From: Hornefia porci
GTDB taxonomy: Bacteria > Bacillota > Clostridia > Peptostreptococcales > Anaerovoracaceae
Direction: 5' to 3'
Length of the DNA: 64,000 nucleotides
Assembly (NCBI RefSeq): GCF_001940235.1
Contig: NZ_MJIE01000001.1
Span: forward strand, 310,001-374,000
Positions 41,391-50,133 of this stretch are shown piece by piece; the stretch's first letter is position 1; each line of letters begins with the position of its first letter. Made by a program: the position numbers and the translations under genes. The notes under the pieces are model-generated. The model saw only the letters and a program-made list of their open reading frames with translations, had not been told where the DNA came from and did no database searches.

Positions 41391-42077
41391 TTACATCCAT
41401 CGGATCGCATAGTCAAGAGGCAGAATCAGTCTGTTTCGCGTCACGTCAATTTCATACCGTCTGCAGGGAAGCGAGGTGAATTCCAGGAAAGAACGAATGA
41501 CCAGCTCCGGACTCAGGTTGGATGCGCTGCCGCAGTCAAGCTCCAGCCGGATGCGCAGCTTCCCGCGGCATCCCTCCTCCGGCGTCATCGTCCGGATTTT
41601 TTCACGGATATTGACTTCGCGCAGTTCCCTGCTCTTTTTCTGCTTCTTCTGAACCAGAATCTGCTCCTGCTCCAGATAACGTTCCGTCACCGCAGGGAAA
41701 TCCTCCCGGTAATACGGAACCGGGAAACAGACGGTATAGACGGCTCCGGAGACACACGCCGCCAGAGATTTCTTTTCCTTTATCTCTCCGCACCGGGTGA
41801 TTTGAATTCCCTCCGGCAGATTTTTCTGCAGTTCTGTCTGAAACCGGTGCGCGCTTACCGGCTCTTCAGTTTCAATCTCCAGCCATTCCGCATCTGCCTC
41901 GTAGCCCAGCGAAAGAGGCTGTGCGAGACTCATCCTGGGGTGGGGGTTATATCCCCTGCTGTACTGCAGTTCGATGCCGGCCCGCCGGAACGCACGTTTC
42001 ATGATCCGCTGCAGATCGAGATGAGACGTGTATTTGATGTAGCCGCGTTTGGAAAATTCCAGCACATATTTAAACAT
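41391..42077 (-). CDS. TIGR03936/DUF2344-family protein, partner of the radical SAM protein
   Basis: This 228-residue protein of the family usually encoded directly after a TIGR03960 radical SAM protein, as here, with 8 bases of overlap. Typical N-terminus YVLEFSKRGYIKYTSHLDLQRIMKRAFRRAGI and SRGYNPHPRMSLAQPLSLG. The biochemical role of the pair is unknown to me. Nearby rplU and rpmA make a link to RNA modification possible but unproven. Confidence 0.88.
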   Translation of the reverse strand: MFKYVLEFSKRGYIKYTSHLDLQRIMKRAFRRAGIELQYSRGYNPHPRMSLAQPLSLGYEADAEWLEIETEEPVSAHRFQTELQKNLPEGIQITRCGEIKEKKSLAACVSGAVYTVCFPVPYYREDFPAVTERYLEQEQILVQKKQKKSRELREVNIREKIRTMTPEEGCRGKLRIRLELDCGSASNLSPELVIRSFLEFTSLPCRRYEIDVTRNRLILPLDYAIRWM

Positions 42078-44424
42078 GAGATCCCTCCTGACTGCAGTCT
42101 GTATATTGGTTCACGCCGCATCCTGAGCAGCCGGAGCGGCAATCCGCCGTCGTCACCGCCTGCTCTGCCCTCCGATTCTCCCGGAGCAGAAATTCCTTTG
42201 TCACACCGCTGTCGATCACATCCCAGGGGAAAACCTCGTCGAGGGATCGCTCCCTCTCTGTGTAAAAACGGTAGTCAACGTCCCAGCTCCGCAGGAGCTC
42301 ATCCCATTTGTCGCGGTCAAAATATTCACTCCATCCGTCGAACCGGCATCCGGCCCGGTGTGCGTTCAGCAGCAGCTGTCCGCACCGGCGGTCGCCCCGG
42401 GCGAACACAGCCTCGCAGGTGCTGACGGCGTCATCGTGGTAATTATATGTGACGCCCTTGATCCGGAGACGTTCCGTCAGATAATCATGCTTCCGCTTGA
42501 ACTCCTCAGTGGAATTCTGCGGAAACCACTGGAACGGCGTGTGCGCCTTTGGAACAAAGTTGGAAATACTCACGGTCACGCTGAAGCGTCCGCCCCGGCC
42601 GGACCGCTTATGAATCGCGATGATATTCTTCGCGATTTCGGCGATTCCGTCCAGATCCGCGTCTGTTTCAGAAGGCAGACCGATCATGAAGTACAGCTTC
42701 ACATGACGCCATCCGAGTTCAATCGCCTGTTCCACCGCACTGTAGATATCCTCCTCGGTGATTCCTTTGTTGATCACATCCCGCAGGCGCTGCGTTCCCG
42801 CCTCCGGAGCGAAGGTCAGACCCGATTTCTTGTACTTCTGAATTTCCTCAAGCACCTGGAAAGAGAAACTGTCCAGCCGCAGCGACGGCAGAGAGAGAGA
42901 GACGTTGCGCTCCCGGCAGTACTTTGTCAGGTCCATGGCCAGACCCTCAAAATCCGAATAATCGCTGGTGGAGAGAGACAGCAGCGCCAGCTCGTCATGC
43001 CCTGTACGCTTCAGCTGTTCCGCGGCGATCCTGAGAATGTTTTCCCGGCTCCTCTCGCGAACGGGACGGTAAATCATTCCGGCCTGACAGAACCGGCATC
43101 CCCGGGTGCATCCGCGGAAGGTTTCCACCACAGCCCGGTCATGAACGGTTTCAATCAGCGGGACGATGTTGTTCACCGGATATTCCGCGTGATTCAGATC
43201 ACTGACGATCGCCTTGCGTACCCGGTCAGGCGCTCCGTCCCACTTTTTTTTGTATTCGAGAATGATTCCCGACGCATCGTAAACCGGCTCATAGAAGGAC
43301 GGAACATAAACGCCCGAAAGTCCCGCGGCGCGTTTCAGCGTTTCCTCCCGGGACAGCCCCTGCTTCCGGCATTCACGAATAAGCTCCAGAAATTCCGGAA
43401 GCGCTTCCTCTCCGTCGCCGATCAGAAACAGGTCGATGAAATCCGCAAGAGGCTCTGGATTGAAGGCACAGGGCCCTCCGGCAATCACCAGCGGATCCCT
43501 CTCGCTCCGGTCATCGGAACGCAGAGGAATTTCTGACAGTTCCAGCATATTGAGGATATTGGTGAACGACATTTCATACTGCAGCGTGAAGCCCAGGAGA
43601 TCCATCTCCCGGCAGGGAGTCTTTGTTTCCAGCGTGAACAAAGGATAATTCTCCCGGCGCATCAGCGCCTCCATATCCGGCGCGGGCGCAAAAACCCTTT
43701 CGCAGCACACCTTTTCCATTTTGTTTACAAGGTTGTAGATGATCTGCAGGCCCATGTACGACATCCCGATCTCGTACATGTCCGGAAACGCGAAGGCGAA
43801 ACGCAGTTCGGTCTCGGCGGGATCCTTCACGACGATGTTCACTTCATTTCCGATATAGCGCGCCGGCTTCTCCACCTGCTTCAGCAGATAATCCAGCGGA
43901 GGACGGAACAGGCTGTCTACAGTACGTCCGATCACGGCCTCGATCTGATCCATATATCTGCGCGTCACTTCTCTGGCCGCCAGGAGGTGCCGCGTCCTCT
44001 CCGGATTCTCACCTTTTTTGTGAATCAGGTAATCGACTCTTTTGTCCAGACCCACATACTCATCCTCACGGACGAGGCGGTCGCCGAGACACACGAGATC
44101 TGTCTCGCTGATCCGGTTGATATCCCCGAACTTATAAAACATATGGACCCGAACGATTGCAGCCTCATCGTGATAGCCGTCCGCCTCCAGCATGTCTGCC
44201 GCGACCTGCTCGTGATGCTCCTGCAGACGCGCGACATCGTGAATAAGACCGGCGTACCGGATCAGTCCGATATCCAGATCATATCCGTGGCGGTTCAGTT
44301 CCTCCGCGATTCTCACCGCCGTTTCACTCACCGCCTCGCAGTGAGCGATGACGTGCCGGGGTGTTCTGTATTTCTTAAAATATTCAAAGCAGTCTTTTTC
44401 CGTAAGTCGTCTGGACTCTGACAT
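42070..44424 (-). CDS. HD-domain/B12-binding-type radical SAM fusion protein
   Basis: This 784-residue protein has two parts. Residues 1-165 form an HD phosphohydrolase-like domain (HCEAVSETAVRIAEEL, LIHDVARLQEHHEQVAADML). Residues 170-784 match the TIGR03960 family: an N-terminal B12-binding-like region (FAFPDMYEIGMSYMGLQI) and a radical SAM core with CTRGCRFC, the C-x3-C-x2-C cluster motif. The C-terminus is Cys-rich (GCSGCGVNQYTDC). The usual TIGR03960 protein is about 610 residues and lacks the HD part. The start at 44424 follows GAGGAGG and leaves a 17-base gap to obg. Substrate unknown. Confidence 0.85.
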   Translation of the reverse strand: MSESRRLTEKDCFEYFKKYRTPRHVIAHCEAVSETAVRIAEELNRHGYDLDIGLIRYAGLIHDVARLQEHHEQVAADMLEADGYHDEAAIVRVHMFYKFGDINRISETDLVCLGDRLVREDEYVGLDKRVDYLIHKKGENPERTRHLLAAREVTRRYMDQIEAVIGRTVDSLFRPPLDYLLKQVEKPARYIGNEVNIVVKDPAETELRFAFAFPDMYEIGMSYMGLQIIYNLVNKMEKVCCERVFAPAPDMEALMRRENYPLFTLETKTPCREMDLLGFTLQYEMSFTNILNMLELSEIPLRSDDRSERDPLVIAGGPCAFNPEPLADFIDLFLIGDGEEALPEFLELIRECRKQGLSREETLKRAAGLSGVYVPSFYEPVYDASGIILEYKKKWDGAPDRVRKAIVSDLNHAEYPVNNIVPLIETVHDRAVVETFRGCTRGCRFCQAGMIYRPVRERSRENILRIAAEQLKRTGHDELALLSLSTSDYSDFEGLAMDLTKYCRERNVSLSLPSLRLDSFSFQVLEEIQKYKKSGLTFAPEAGTQRLRDVINKGITEEDIYSAVEQAIELGWRHVKLYFMIGLPSETDADLDGIAEIAKNIIAIHKRSGRGGRFSVTVSISNFVPKAHTPFQWFPQNSTEEFKRKHDYLTERLRIKGVTYNYHDDAVSTCEAVFARGDRRCGQLLLNAHRAGCRFDGWSEYFDRDKWDELLRSWDVDYRFYTERERSLDEVFPWDVIDSGVTKEFLLRENRRAEQAVTTADCRSGCSGCGVNQYTDCSQEGSHV

Positions 44425-44441
44425 GCCCGACCTCCTCGTTG

Positions 44442-45734
44442 TCAATACTCGTCATAATATTCAAATTCGTAGTCAAAGATGCGGATCGTATCGCCTTCCT
44501 CCAGCCCCATTTCAATCATCTTATCGATGGCGCCCTTCTTCTCGATATATTTATACAGATACCGGAGAGAACCGAAATCATTGAAATTGGTGGAGTCGAA
44601 AATCTTTTTCAGCTGTTTTCCTGTGACGACGAAGGCTCCCTTCTCCCGGGTCACATACACCTCCCGGTAGTCCGGGTCGATATCGTCCGTTTCAAAGTCG
44701 AAGTACTGATACTCCGGTTCCGGCTCCGGCTCCGCAAGCGCCTTCTGGAGTTCGGCCAGCGCCGCATCCAGCAGTTCCGGCACTCCCTGACGGATCGGTG
44801 CGGAAAGCGGGAACACCCGGTATCCCCTTGACTCGACGTATTCCCTGAATTTCAGATATTCGGGCGCGTCCTCACCGATCAGATCGATTTTGTTGGCGGC
44901 GACGAGCATCGGTTTGCGGGCTACGGACTCGCTGTATTCCAGCAGCTCGCTGTTGATCTTCTCAAAGTCCTCAATAGGGTCGCGCCCTTCGCTTCCGGAT
45001 ACGTCCACGACATGTATCAGAACCCGCGTCCGTTCGATGTGTTTCAGGAATTTCAGCCCGAGCCCGAGTCCCCGGTGAGCGCCCTCGATGATCCCCGCAA
45101 TGTCCGCCATCACGAAGCTGGTATCGTGAATGTGCACCACGCCTAGATTCGGTTCAATCGTCGTGAAATGGTAATTTTCAATCTTCGGTCTCGCACTGGT
45201 GGAAACCGCGAGAAGGCTGGATTTTCCGACATTCGGGAAGCCCACAAGCCCGACGTCCGCGATCATTTTCAGTTCGAGAATGATCGTGCGCTCCCGCGCC
45301 TCGGTTCCGGCCTCCGCGAAGTTCGGCGCCTGCCGGACAGAATTTTTATAATGCACGTTCCCCTTGCCTCCGCGGCCTCCTTTGGCGGCGACAAAGGACT
45401 GTCCGTCCTCCACCATGTCCTGCATGACCAGACCTGTCTTTTCATCGATAACGACAGTCCCCTGCGGAACTTTAATGATGAGATCCTGTCCGTTCCGGCC
45501 GAATCTCTTCTTCTTCATTCCGTCCTGCCCGTTCTCGGCGGCGTATTTTTTTTTGTAGCGGAAATCCATCAGGGTTCGCAGATTCTTATCCGCGACGATA
45601 ACGATATCTCCGCCCTTGCCTCCGTCTCCGCCGTCCGGACCGCCTTCCGGAACAAAGGGTTCCCTGCGGAAGGACACGGCTCCGTTTCCGCCCTTTCCGG
45701 ATCGGATCTCAATTTTCGCTCTGTCTACAAACAT
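44442..45734 (-). CDS. obg: GTPase Obg/CgtA
   Basis: Obg is an essential GTPase of ribosome assembly and stress control. It has 430 residues: glycine-rich Obg fold (GKGGNGAVSFRREPFVPEGGPDGGDGG), G domain (GFPNVGKSSLL, DIAGIIEGAHRG, NKID), and a C-terminal OCT domain (VYVTREKGAFVVTGKQLKKIF). It follows rpmA after a terminator, the usual rplU-rpmA-obg order. Confidence 0.97.
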   Translation of the reverse strand: MFVDRAKIEIRSGKGGNGAVSFRREPFVPEGGPDGGDGGKGGDIVIVADKNLRTLMDFRYKKKYAAENGQDGMKKKRFGRNGQDLIIKVPQGTVVIDEKTGLVMQDMVEDGQSFVAAKGGRGGKGNVHYKNSVRQAPNFAEAGTEARERTIILELKMIADVGLVGFPNVGKSSLLAVSTSARPKIENYHFTTIEPNLGVVHIHDTSFVMADIAGIIEGAHRGLGLGLKFLKHIERTRVLIHVVDVSGSEGRDPIEDFEKINSELLEYSESVARKPMLVAANKIDLIGEDAPEYLKFREYVESRGYRVFPLSAPIRQGVPELLDAALAELQKALAEPEPEPEYQYFDFETDDIDPDYREVYVTREKGAFVVTGKQLKKIFDSTNFNDFGSLRYLYKYIEKKGAIDKMIEMGLEEGDTIRIFDYEFEYYDEY

Positions 45735-45754
45735 CTGTATCCCTCTAAAATCAA

Positions 45755-45781
45755 AAACAAGCCCCTACTTGCATAGGGGCT
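45755..45781 (-). terminator. Intrinsic terminator between rpmA and obg
   Basis: On the minus strand AGCCCCTA, loop TGCAAG and TAGGGGCT form a perfect 8-pair stem followed by TGTTTTTG. It may lower obg expression relative to the ribosomal proteins. Confidence 0.9.
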
Positions 45782-45790
45782 CCTGGTGTT

Positions 45791-46051
45791 TTATGCTTCC
45801 TTCGGATAGACACTGACCTGTTTTCTGGTCTTGTCTTTTCTCTCAAATTTTACAGCGCCGTCAATCTTGGCGAACAGCGTATCATCACCGCCGATTCCCA
45901 CATTATTGCCTGGATGAAGCTTGGTGCCTCTCTGTCTTACCAGAATGCTTCCTGCTGTAACGAACTGACCGTCACCAGTCTTGACGCCTAAACGTTTGGA
46001 CTCGGACTCACGACCGTTCTTAGAGCTTCCTACTCCCTTTTTACTTGCCAT
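45791..46051 (-). CDS. rpmA: 50S ribosomal protein L27, without cleavable N-terminal extension
   Basis: L27 is an 86-residue protein whose N-terminus reaches the peptidyl transferase centre. It begins directly [16 protein letters not shown]. Most Bacillota L27 proteins carry about nine extra residues (ending near FFA) that the protease Prp removes. Here an in-frame TAA lies six codons before the ATG, next to an excellent AAGGAGGT site, so no extension can be encoded. The prp gene, normally between rplU and rpmA, is also absent: only 31 bases separate the two genes. Confidence 0.97.
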   Translation of the reverse strand: MASKKGVGSSKNGRESESKRLGVKTGDGQFVTAGSILVRQRGTKLHPGNNVGIGGDDTLFAKIDGAVKFERKDKTRKQVSVYPKEA

Positions 46052-46082
46052 AGACCGTACACCTCCTTACTGAATGACAATC

Positions 46083-46598
46083 CTACTGAGCGTTTTCAAT
46101 CGTCTCAATGATCACAGCCTTGGTGGCCTTCTCATCGATTTCAATATCATGTTCCTTCGCATAGGCGATCAGCTCGTCCTTCTTCATGGACGCGGATACC
46201 TTTTTTTCCTTGGCTTCCGGCGCCTCGGCTTCCTCTGCCTTCGATTCGGACGCTTCCGCCTCTGCCGGCTTCTCAGCCTTCTTCATCTCTCCTGTGAGAC
46301 TTGTGATCTGCACCAGAGAGTACGGCTGTCTGTGACCCTGTTTCTTTCTGTAATCCTTCTTGCTCTTGTACTTGAAGATGATCACCTTCTGGCCTTTTCC
46401 GTTTTCCTTGACTTCGCCGACAACTTTGGCTCCGTCCACATACGGCGTTCCGACCTGAATTCCGTTGTCATCACTCAGCACGAGAACTTTGTCGAAAGCG
46501 ACAAGCTCGCCTGCCTCAACTCCCAGCTTTTCAACAGAAAGCACATCGCCTTCCTGAACGCGGTACTGCTTTCCGCCGGTTTCAATTACTGCATACAT
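46083..46598 (-). CDS. rplU: 50S ribosomal protein L21 with a C-terminal extension
   Basis: Residues 1-103 are a normal L21 (MYAVIETGGKQYRVQEGD ... KKDYRKKQGHRQPYSLVQI). They are followed by a Lys/Ala/Glu linker of about 30 residues and a terminal 35-residue segment, MKKDELIAYAKEHDIEIDE. That segment has the look of a HeH/SAP-like two-helix domain, a class known for nucleic acid binding. Total length is 171 against about 103 in typical bacteria. Confidence 0.96.
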   Translation of the reverse strand: MYAVIETGGKQYRVQEGDVLSVEKLGVEAGELVAFDKVLVLSDDNGIQVGTPYVDGAKVVGEVKENGKGQKVIIFKYKSKKDYRKKQGHRQPYSLVQITSLTGEMKKAEKPAEAEASESKAEEAEAPEAKEKKVSASMKKDELIAYAKEHDIEIDEKATKAVIIETIENAQ

Positions 46599-46716
46599 AT
46601 TTCTGTTACCTCCTCTTACCAGTCTCGCCTTTTCGGGCAGCGCATAAGCACTTTAAAAGAACCCTTTCCGAGCGGTCTAACTTAGACAGTTTAGCATATA
46701 AAAGAAGGCTTGTCAA
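46599..46716 (-). promoter_or_regulatory. Promoter and possible L21 leader of rplU-rpmA
   Basis: On the minus strand TTGACA (46711-46716), 17 bases and TAAACT (46688-46693). The 80-base leader contains GTGCTTATGCGCTGCCCGAAAAGGC-type structure (GCGCTGCCCGAAAAGG) before AGAGGAGGT, which resembles the L21 autoregulatory leader of Bacillota. That assignment is from memory of the motif and is less sure than the promoter. Confidence 0.6.
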
Positions 46717-46757
46717 ACGATTTTCAGCCCCTCGGGCGGAATTTCAGTCCCGGATTT

Positions 46758-48197
46758 TCAATCCTGCAGGCGGATGTCCACGCCGGTATAGGTCCGGTGA
46801 AGTCCGTTCAGGCGGATTCCCGCACTCTCGCATTCCGCCTCTCCGCACTGATTATCGATGGGGTCTATCCGCGAAAACTTCTTTTCCGGTATAAGCTCTG
46901 CCTGCATATCGTTGTTGATCGGAATGCGATACGGATCCAGATTTCCGAAATAGAAGTTCCACTGCGCCGTATTGCCTTCCGAGCAGGCTGAGTTTCCGTA
47001 GGACGGATCAGTATACAGCCATCCGGCTTCCGGAATCCAGAACATTGCCCAGTCATGCTCCCCGACATGCTCAGGGGAAGCGATGAGTCCGGACTGCCAG
47101 CGGGCGGGAATCCCGCTGATCCGGCACAGCGCGATGAAGAGTATCGCCTGCACGCCGCAGTCTCCGCGCAGCGATGCCGCCGCAGATTCCGCGATGCTCT
47201 CGACCGCGAAATAATCACGCATAAAGCGATATTCCATCCGGGTTGTCACAAAATCATAAATCAGTCTCGCCCTGCTCAGCGGCGAATATTCATCTCCGCA
47301 GATCTCGTCTGAAAGAGCTTTCAGATATGGAGAGAAAATGATATGCGGGAGCTTCTCCGCAAGATAGGGTTTAACATTCTCCGGATATTCGATTATCCCC
47401 TGCCCCGGCACGCTGAGTCTGTAATCATCCGCTGTGCCTGTCGGCGGGACCAGCGCGATTCCGTCTGTGATTCTGCCGAGCGTTTCCATGTCGGTAACGG
47501 GATATGTCGTGGTCAGCGAATATTCGATTTCAAAGGTCATGCCCTGTGCGGCCGTATCCCGGAAGCAGACCGTCGGCTGCAGCTCGTCTTCTTCCGGAAG
47601 CCTGGCCGGTTTCTGTGAAGACCGGATCAAACGGACATCACTGATTTCCGTAGTCTCATGCGGGAAAGGCATATGAACCAGCAGAGGTTCTCCCTCCCGG
47701 ACGTCTTCGCCGTCGATTCGAATACTGTGTATGATATGGATATGCGCCGCCAGGCAATTCGCCGTGCCGGATTTTTCAACGCATTCGTCCTTCAGCCGGG
47801 AATTCTCCTCCGGTCTGCGGGCACGTCTGCGGTATTCCGGATAGGTTTCCAGCAGCGTACCGCGAAAGCTGTCTATGAATCGGATCTCTCCATTCAGATA
47901 GATCCAGTCGGCGCGCGACTGAATGCGGAGCGTCTCAAGCTCCTCCGCGGTAAAATCAGGAATGATTTCCCGCATCATTTTTACGGCCTCGTCCGGGGAG
48001 ACCGCGTACCGCTTGCGCAGTACCGTGATGTTTTCCAGTTCATATTCCAGACGAGATCTCATCGCCCGGGACAGCGAACGGTCGGAAAGGCGGAACTGAA
48101 TCATTCTGATTTCATTCTCAAAATGCCCGCTCATCCGTTCGGCCAGAATATCTCCGGGGAGTGGAACGGTCAGATATTTAAGTTCATCGTTCTGCAT
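46758..48197 (-). CDS. Transglutaminase-like domain protein
   Basis: This 479-residue protein appears cytoplasmic, as no signal peptide is visible. The C-terminal half has a transglutaminase/papain-like triad: Cys in RGDCGVQAILFIALCR, His in GEHDWAMFWIPEAGW and Asp in YTDPSYG. The N-terminal 250 residues are unlike anything I recognise but contain VHMPFPHETTEISDV, as in other bacterial proteins of this type. The start at 48197 follows AAGGGAGA; 48224 is possible. It lies 48 bases after recA. Function unknown. Confidence 0.78.
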   Translation of the reverse strand: MQNDELKYLTVPLPGDILAERMSGHFENEIRMIQFRLSDRSLSRAMRSRLEYELENITVLRKRYAVSPDEAVKMMREIIPDFTAEELETLRIQSRADWIYLNGEIRFIDSFRGTLLETYPEYRRRARRPEENSRLKDECVEKSGTANCLAAHIHIIHSIRIDGEDVREGEPLLVHMPFPHETTEISDVRLIRSSQKPARLPEEDELQPTVCFRDTAAQGMTFEIEYSLTTTYPVTDMETLGRITDGIALVPPTGTADDYRLSVPGQGIIEYPENVKPYLAEKLPHIIFSPYLKALSDEICGDEYSPLSRARLIYDFVTTRMEYRFMRDYFAVESIAESAAASLRGDCGVQAILFIALCRISGIPARWQSGLIASPEHVGEHDWAMFWIPEAGWLYTDPSYGNSACSEGNTAQWNFYFGNLDPYRIPINNDMQAELIPEKKFSRIDPIDNQCGEAECESAGIRLNGLHRTYTGVDIRLQD

Positions 48198-48245
48198 GGA
48201 AGAGTCTCCCTTCTGCTGTTTCATAACAGTCTGCTCTGCGAAAGT

Positions 48246-49334
48246 CTATTCGATGATTACGCCGTCCTCATCGACGATGATGTCTTCCGGGACCGCGGGC
48301 GTATCGGGTGCATCTGCGGTCTTCTCCTCTCCGGCGTCAAGAGTGTCCATGACCTTCCGGCGGATCTCCTCCAGAATTTCCGGATTGGCCTCCAGATAGT
48401 TCTTTACGTTTTCACGTCCCTGTCCGATGCGGTCGCCGTTATAGCTGAACCAGGAACCCGCCTTTTTCACGATTCCTTCGTTGACAGCACAGTCGAGCAC
48501 ATCGCCGGACAGCGAAATACCCCTGCCGTACATGATGTCGAATTCCGCCTTTTTAAAAGGCGGAGCAACCTTATTCTTTACGATTTTAACGCGGGTGCGA
48601 TTGCCGAGCATCTGATCGCCCTGCTTGATGGTCTCTATCCGTCTTACGTCCATGCGCATGGAAGAGTAGAATTTCAGCGCGCGTCCTCCGGTTGTAACCT
48701 CCGGATTGCCGAACATGACGCCGACCTTCTCACGGAGCTGATTGATGAAGATGACGCAGGTGTTGGTTCTGTTCACAGTTCCCGTCAGCTTGCGGAGGGC
48801 CTGCGACATCAGTCTCGCCTGCAGACCGACGTGGGAGTCGCCCATCTCCCCCTGGATCTCCGCCTTCGGAACCAGGGCTGCGACAGAGTCGATGACGATT
48901 ACATCGATAGCGCCGCTGCTGGCCAGCATATCGCAGATCTCAAGAGCCTGCTCTCCGGTATCCGGCTGTGAAACCAGAAGGTCGTCAATCTGCACCCCGA
49001 GATTCTTCGCGTAAACCGGATCCAGCGCGTGCTCTGCATCGATAAACGCGGCTTTACCGCCGGCCTTCTGCGCTTCCGCCACGATGTGAAGCGTCAGCGT
49101 GGTTTTGCCGGAGGATTCCGGTCCGTAAATCTCGATGACTCTTCCTCTCGGTACGCCGCCCACTCCCGTCGCCATATCAAGACTCAGAGAACCGGTGGAA
49201 ATCGTCTCTATATTCATATGCGCGCTTGCGTCTCCCAATTTCATGACCGCGCCCTGCCCGAACTGCTTCTGAATACGGGACAGTGCATCATTCAGCGCCT
49301 TCTCCCGCGAATCCTTTTCTGTTGCTTTTGCCAT
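48246..49334 (-). CDS. recA: Recombinase RecA
   Basis: RecA is the strand-exchange protein and LexA co-protease, 362 residues. Walker [14 protein letters not shown], the [18 protein letters not shown]-binding loop region and RMDVRRI are present. The acidic C-terminal tail is as usual. The promoter has a LexA box, so SOS induction is expected together with the LysM gene in this window. Confidence 0.98.
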   Translation of the reverse strand: MAKATEKDSREKALNDALSRIQKQFGQGAVMKLGDASAHMNIETISTGSLSLDMATGVGGVPRGRVIEIYGPESSGKTTLTLHIVAEAQKAGGKAAFIDAEHALDPVYAKNLGVQIDDLLVSQPDTGEQALEICDMLASSGAIDVIVIDSVAALVPKAEIQGEMGDSHVGLQARLMSQALRKLTGTVNRTNTCVIFINQLREKVGVMFGNPEVTTGGRALKFYSSMRMDVRRIETIKQGDQMLGNRTRVKIVKNKVAPPFKKAEFDIMYGRGISLSGDVLDCAVNEGIVKKAGSWFSYNGDRIGQGRENVKNYLEANPEILEEIRRKVMDTLDAGEEKTADAPDTPAVPEDIIVDEDGVIIE

Positions 49335-49349
49335 TCCTTACCTCCACAA

Positions 49350-49397
49350 AGAACATTTGTTCTTATTTTATTCTACATGAAACCTGTCTTTTGTCAA
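49350..49397 (-). promoter_or_regulatory. SOS promoter of recA with LexA box
   Basis: On the minus strand TTGACA (49392-49397), 16 bases and TAGAAT (49370-49375), followed by the palindrome AGAACAAATGTTCT (49350-49363), which fits CGAACRNRYGTTYG at 12 of 14 positions. The box lies just downstream of the -10 element. Confidence 0.85.
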
Positions 49398-49547
49398 GTC
49401 CTTCTTAACCGTCGGTCACTCGTGCTTCTTTCCCGTCCGGATGCCGCAGCACAGCTCTCTGTGCACGGGTTTTTACGCGAAAAATATGATGCGGTTTCCG
49501 GCTGAAAGCCGCGCCGGGTGAAATCTGTATCTGAATAATATGTAAAT
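49398..49547 (-). other. Non-coding stretch between two promoters upstream of recA
   Basis: No ORF with a start is visible on the minus strand here. The transcript would contain CGGCT-TTC-AGCCG and GCACAG-AGAG-CTGTGC hairpins, the latter enclosed by CCCGT/ACGGG. This may be a long structured leader of recA or a separate small RNA. Confidence 0.4.
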
Positions 49548-49589
49548 AAATGGTAACCACACTATATCACGATTACCATTTAATGTCAA
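49548..49589 (-). promoter_or_regulatory. Strong promoter overlapped by a palindromic operator
   Basis: On the minus strand TTGACA (49584-49589), exactly 17 bases and TATAGT (49561-49566). AAATGGTAA and TTACCATTT (49548-49556 and 49573-49581) are perfect 9-base inverted copies flanking the -10 element, one in the spacer and one at the start site. This is a typical repressor layout. The regulator is not identified. Confidence 0.7.
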
Positions 49590-49590
49590 T

Positions 49591-50133
49591 TTATTCTTCT
49601 TTCAGAGTGTTCATGACCAGACGGAGCATAGCGAGAACCGCATCGTGGCGATTCCGGCTCCGGCTCCGGCTGCCTGTCTCCAGTTTCTCAATCCGGATCT
49701 TTCCGCAATGGCAGCAGCCGATATAAACTGTCCCCACCGGCTTTCCGGGGAGTGCCCCGTCCGGTCCGGCGATCCCGGTTACGGAAACGCAGATATCGCT
49801 CCCCGTCTTCCTGTACAGGCCTTCCGCCATCTCCCGGGCGACCTCCGCACTGTAAACCGTATGAGCCTCCAGCGTTTCCTTCTTGACGCCGAGTTCCTCT
49901 ATCTTGGCGCGCTCCGTATAGGTGACCAGTCCTCTGTCAAACACGCGTGAGATTCCGGGAACGCCGGTCAGCGCTGCCGCGAACAGCCCGCCGGTACAGG
50001 ATTCACAGCAGGAGATTGTAATCTGCCTTTCCACGAGCTCTCTTCCGGCCGACCGGATCAGCAGACGTTCTGATGTGCTGAAGAGTCCTTCGCTGAAAAA
50101 AACTTCCTCCGCCTCAGTTCTTCTGCCGCTCAT
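49591..50133 (-). CDS. CinA C-terminal-domain protein (nicotinamide-nucleotide amidase PncC)
   Basis: This 180-residue stand-alone CinA C-terminal domain deamidates nicotinamide mononucleotide in characterised members. It has CCESCTGGLFAAALTGVPGIS with the catalytic Ser region, YTERAKIEELGV and VTGIAGPDG. The N-terminal molybdopterin-binding-like domain of full CinA is absent. The start shares ATGA with the pgsA stop. The pgsA-cinA-recA order is conserved in Bacillota. Confidence 0.92.
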   Translation of the reverse strand: MSGRRTEAEEVFFSEGLFSTSERLLIRSAGRELVERQITISCCESCTGGLFAAALTGVPGISRVFDRGLVTYTERAKIEELGVKKETLEAHTVYSAEVAREMAEGLYRKTGSDICVSVTGIAGPDGALPGKPVGTVYIGCCHCGKIRIEKLETGSRSRSRNRHDAVLAMLRLVMNTLKEE

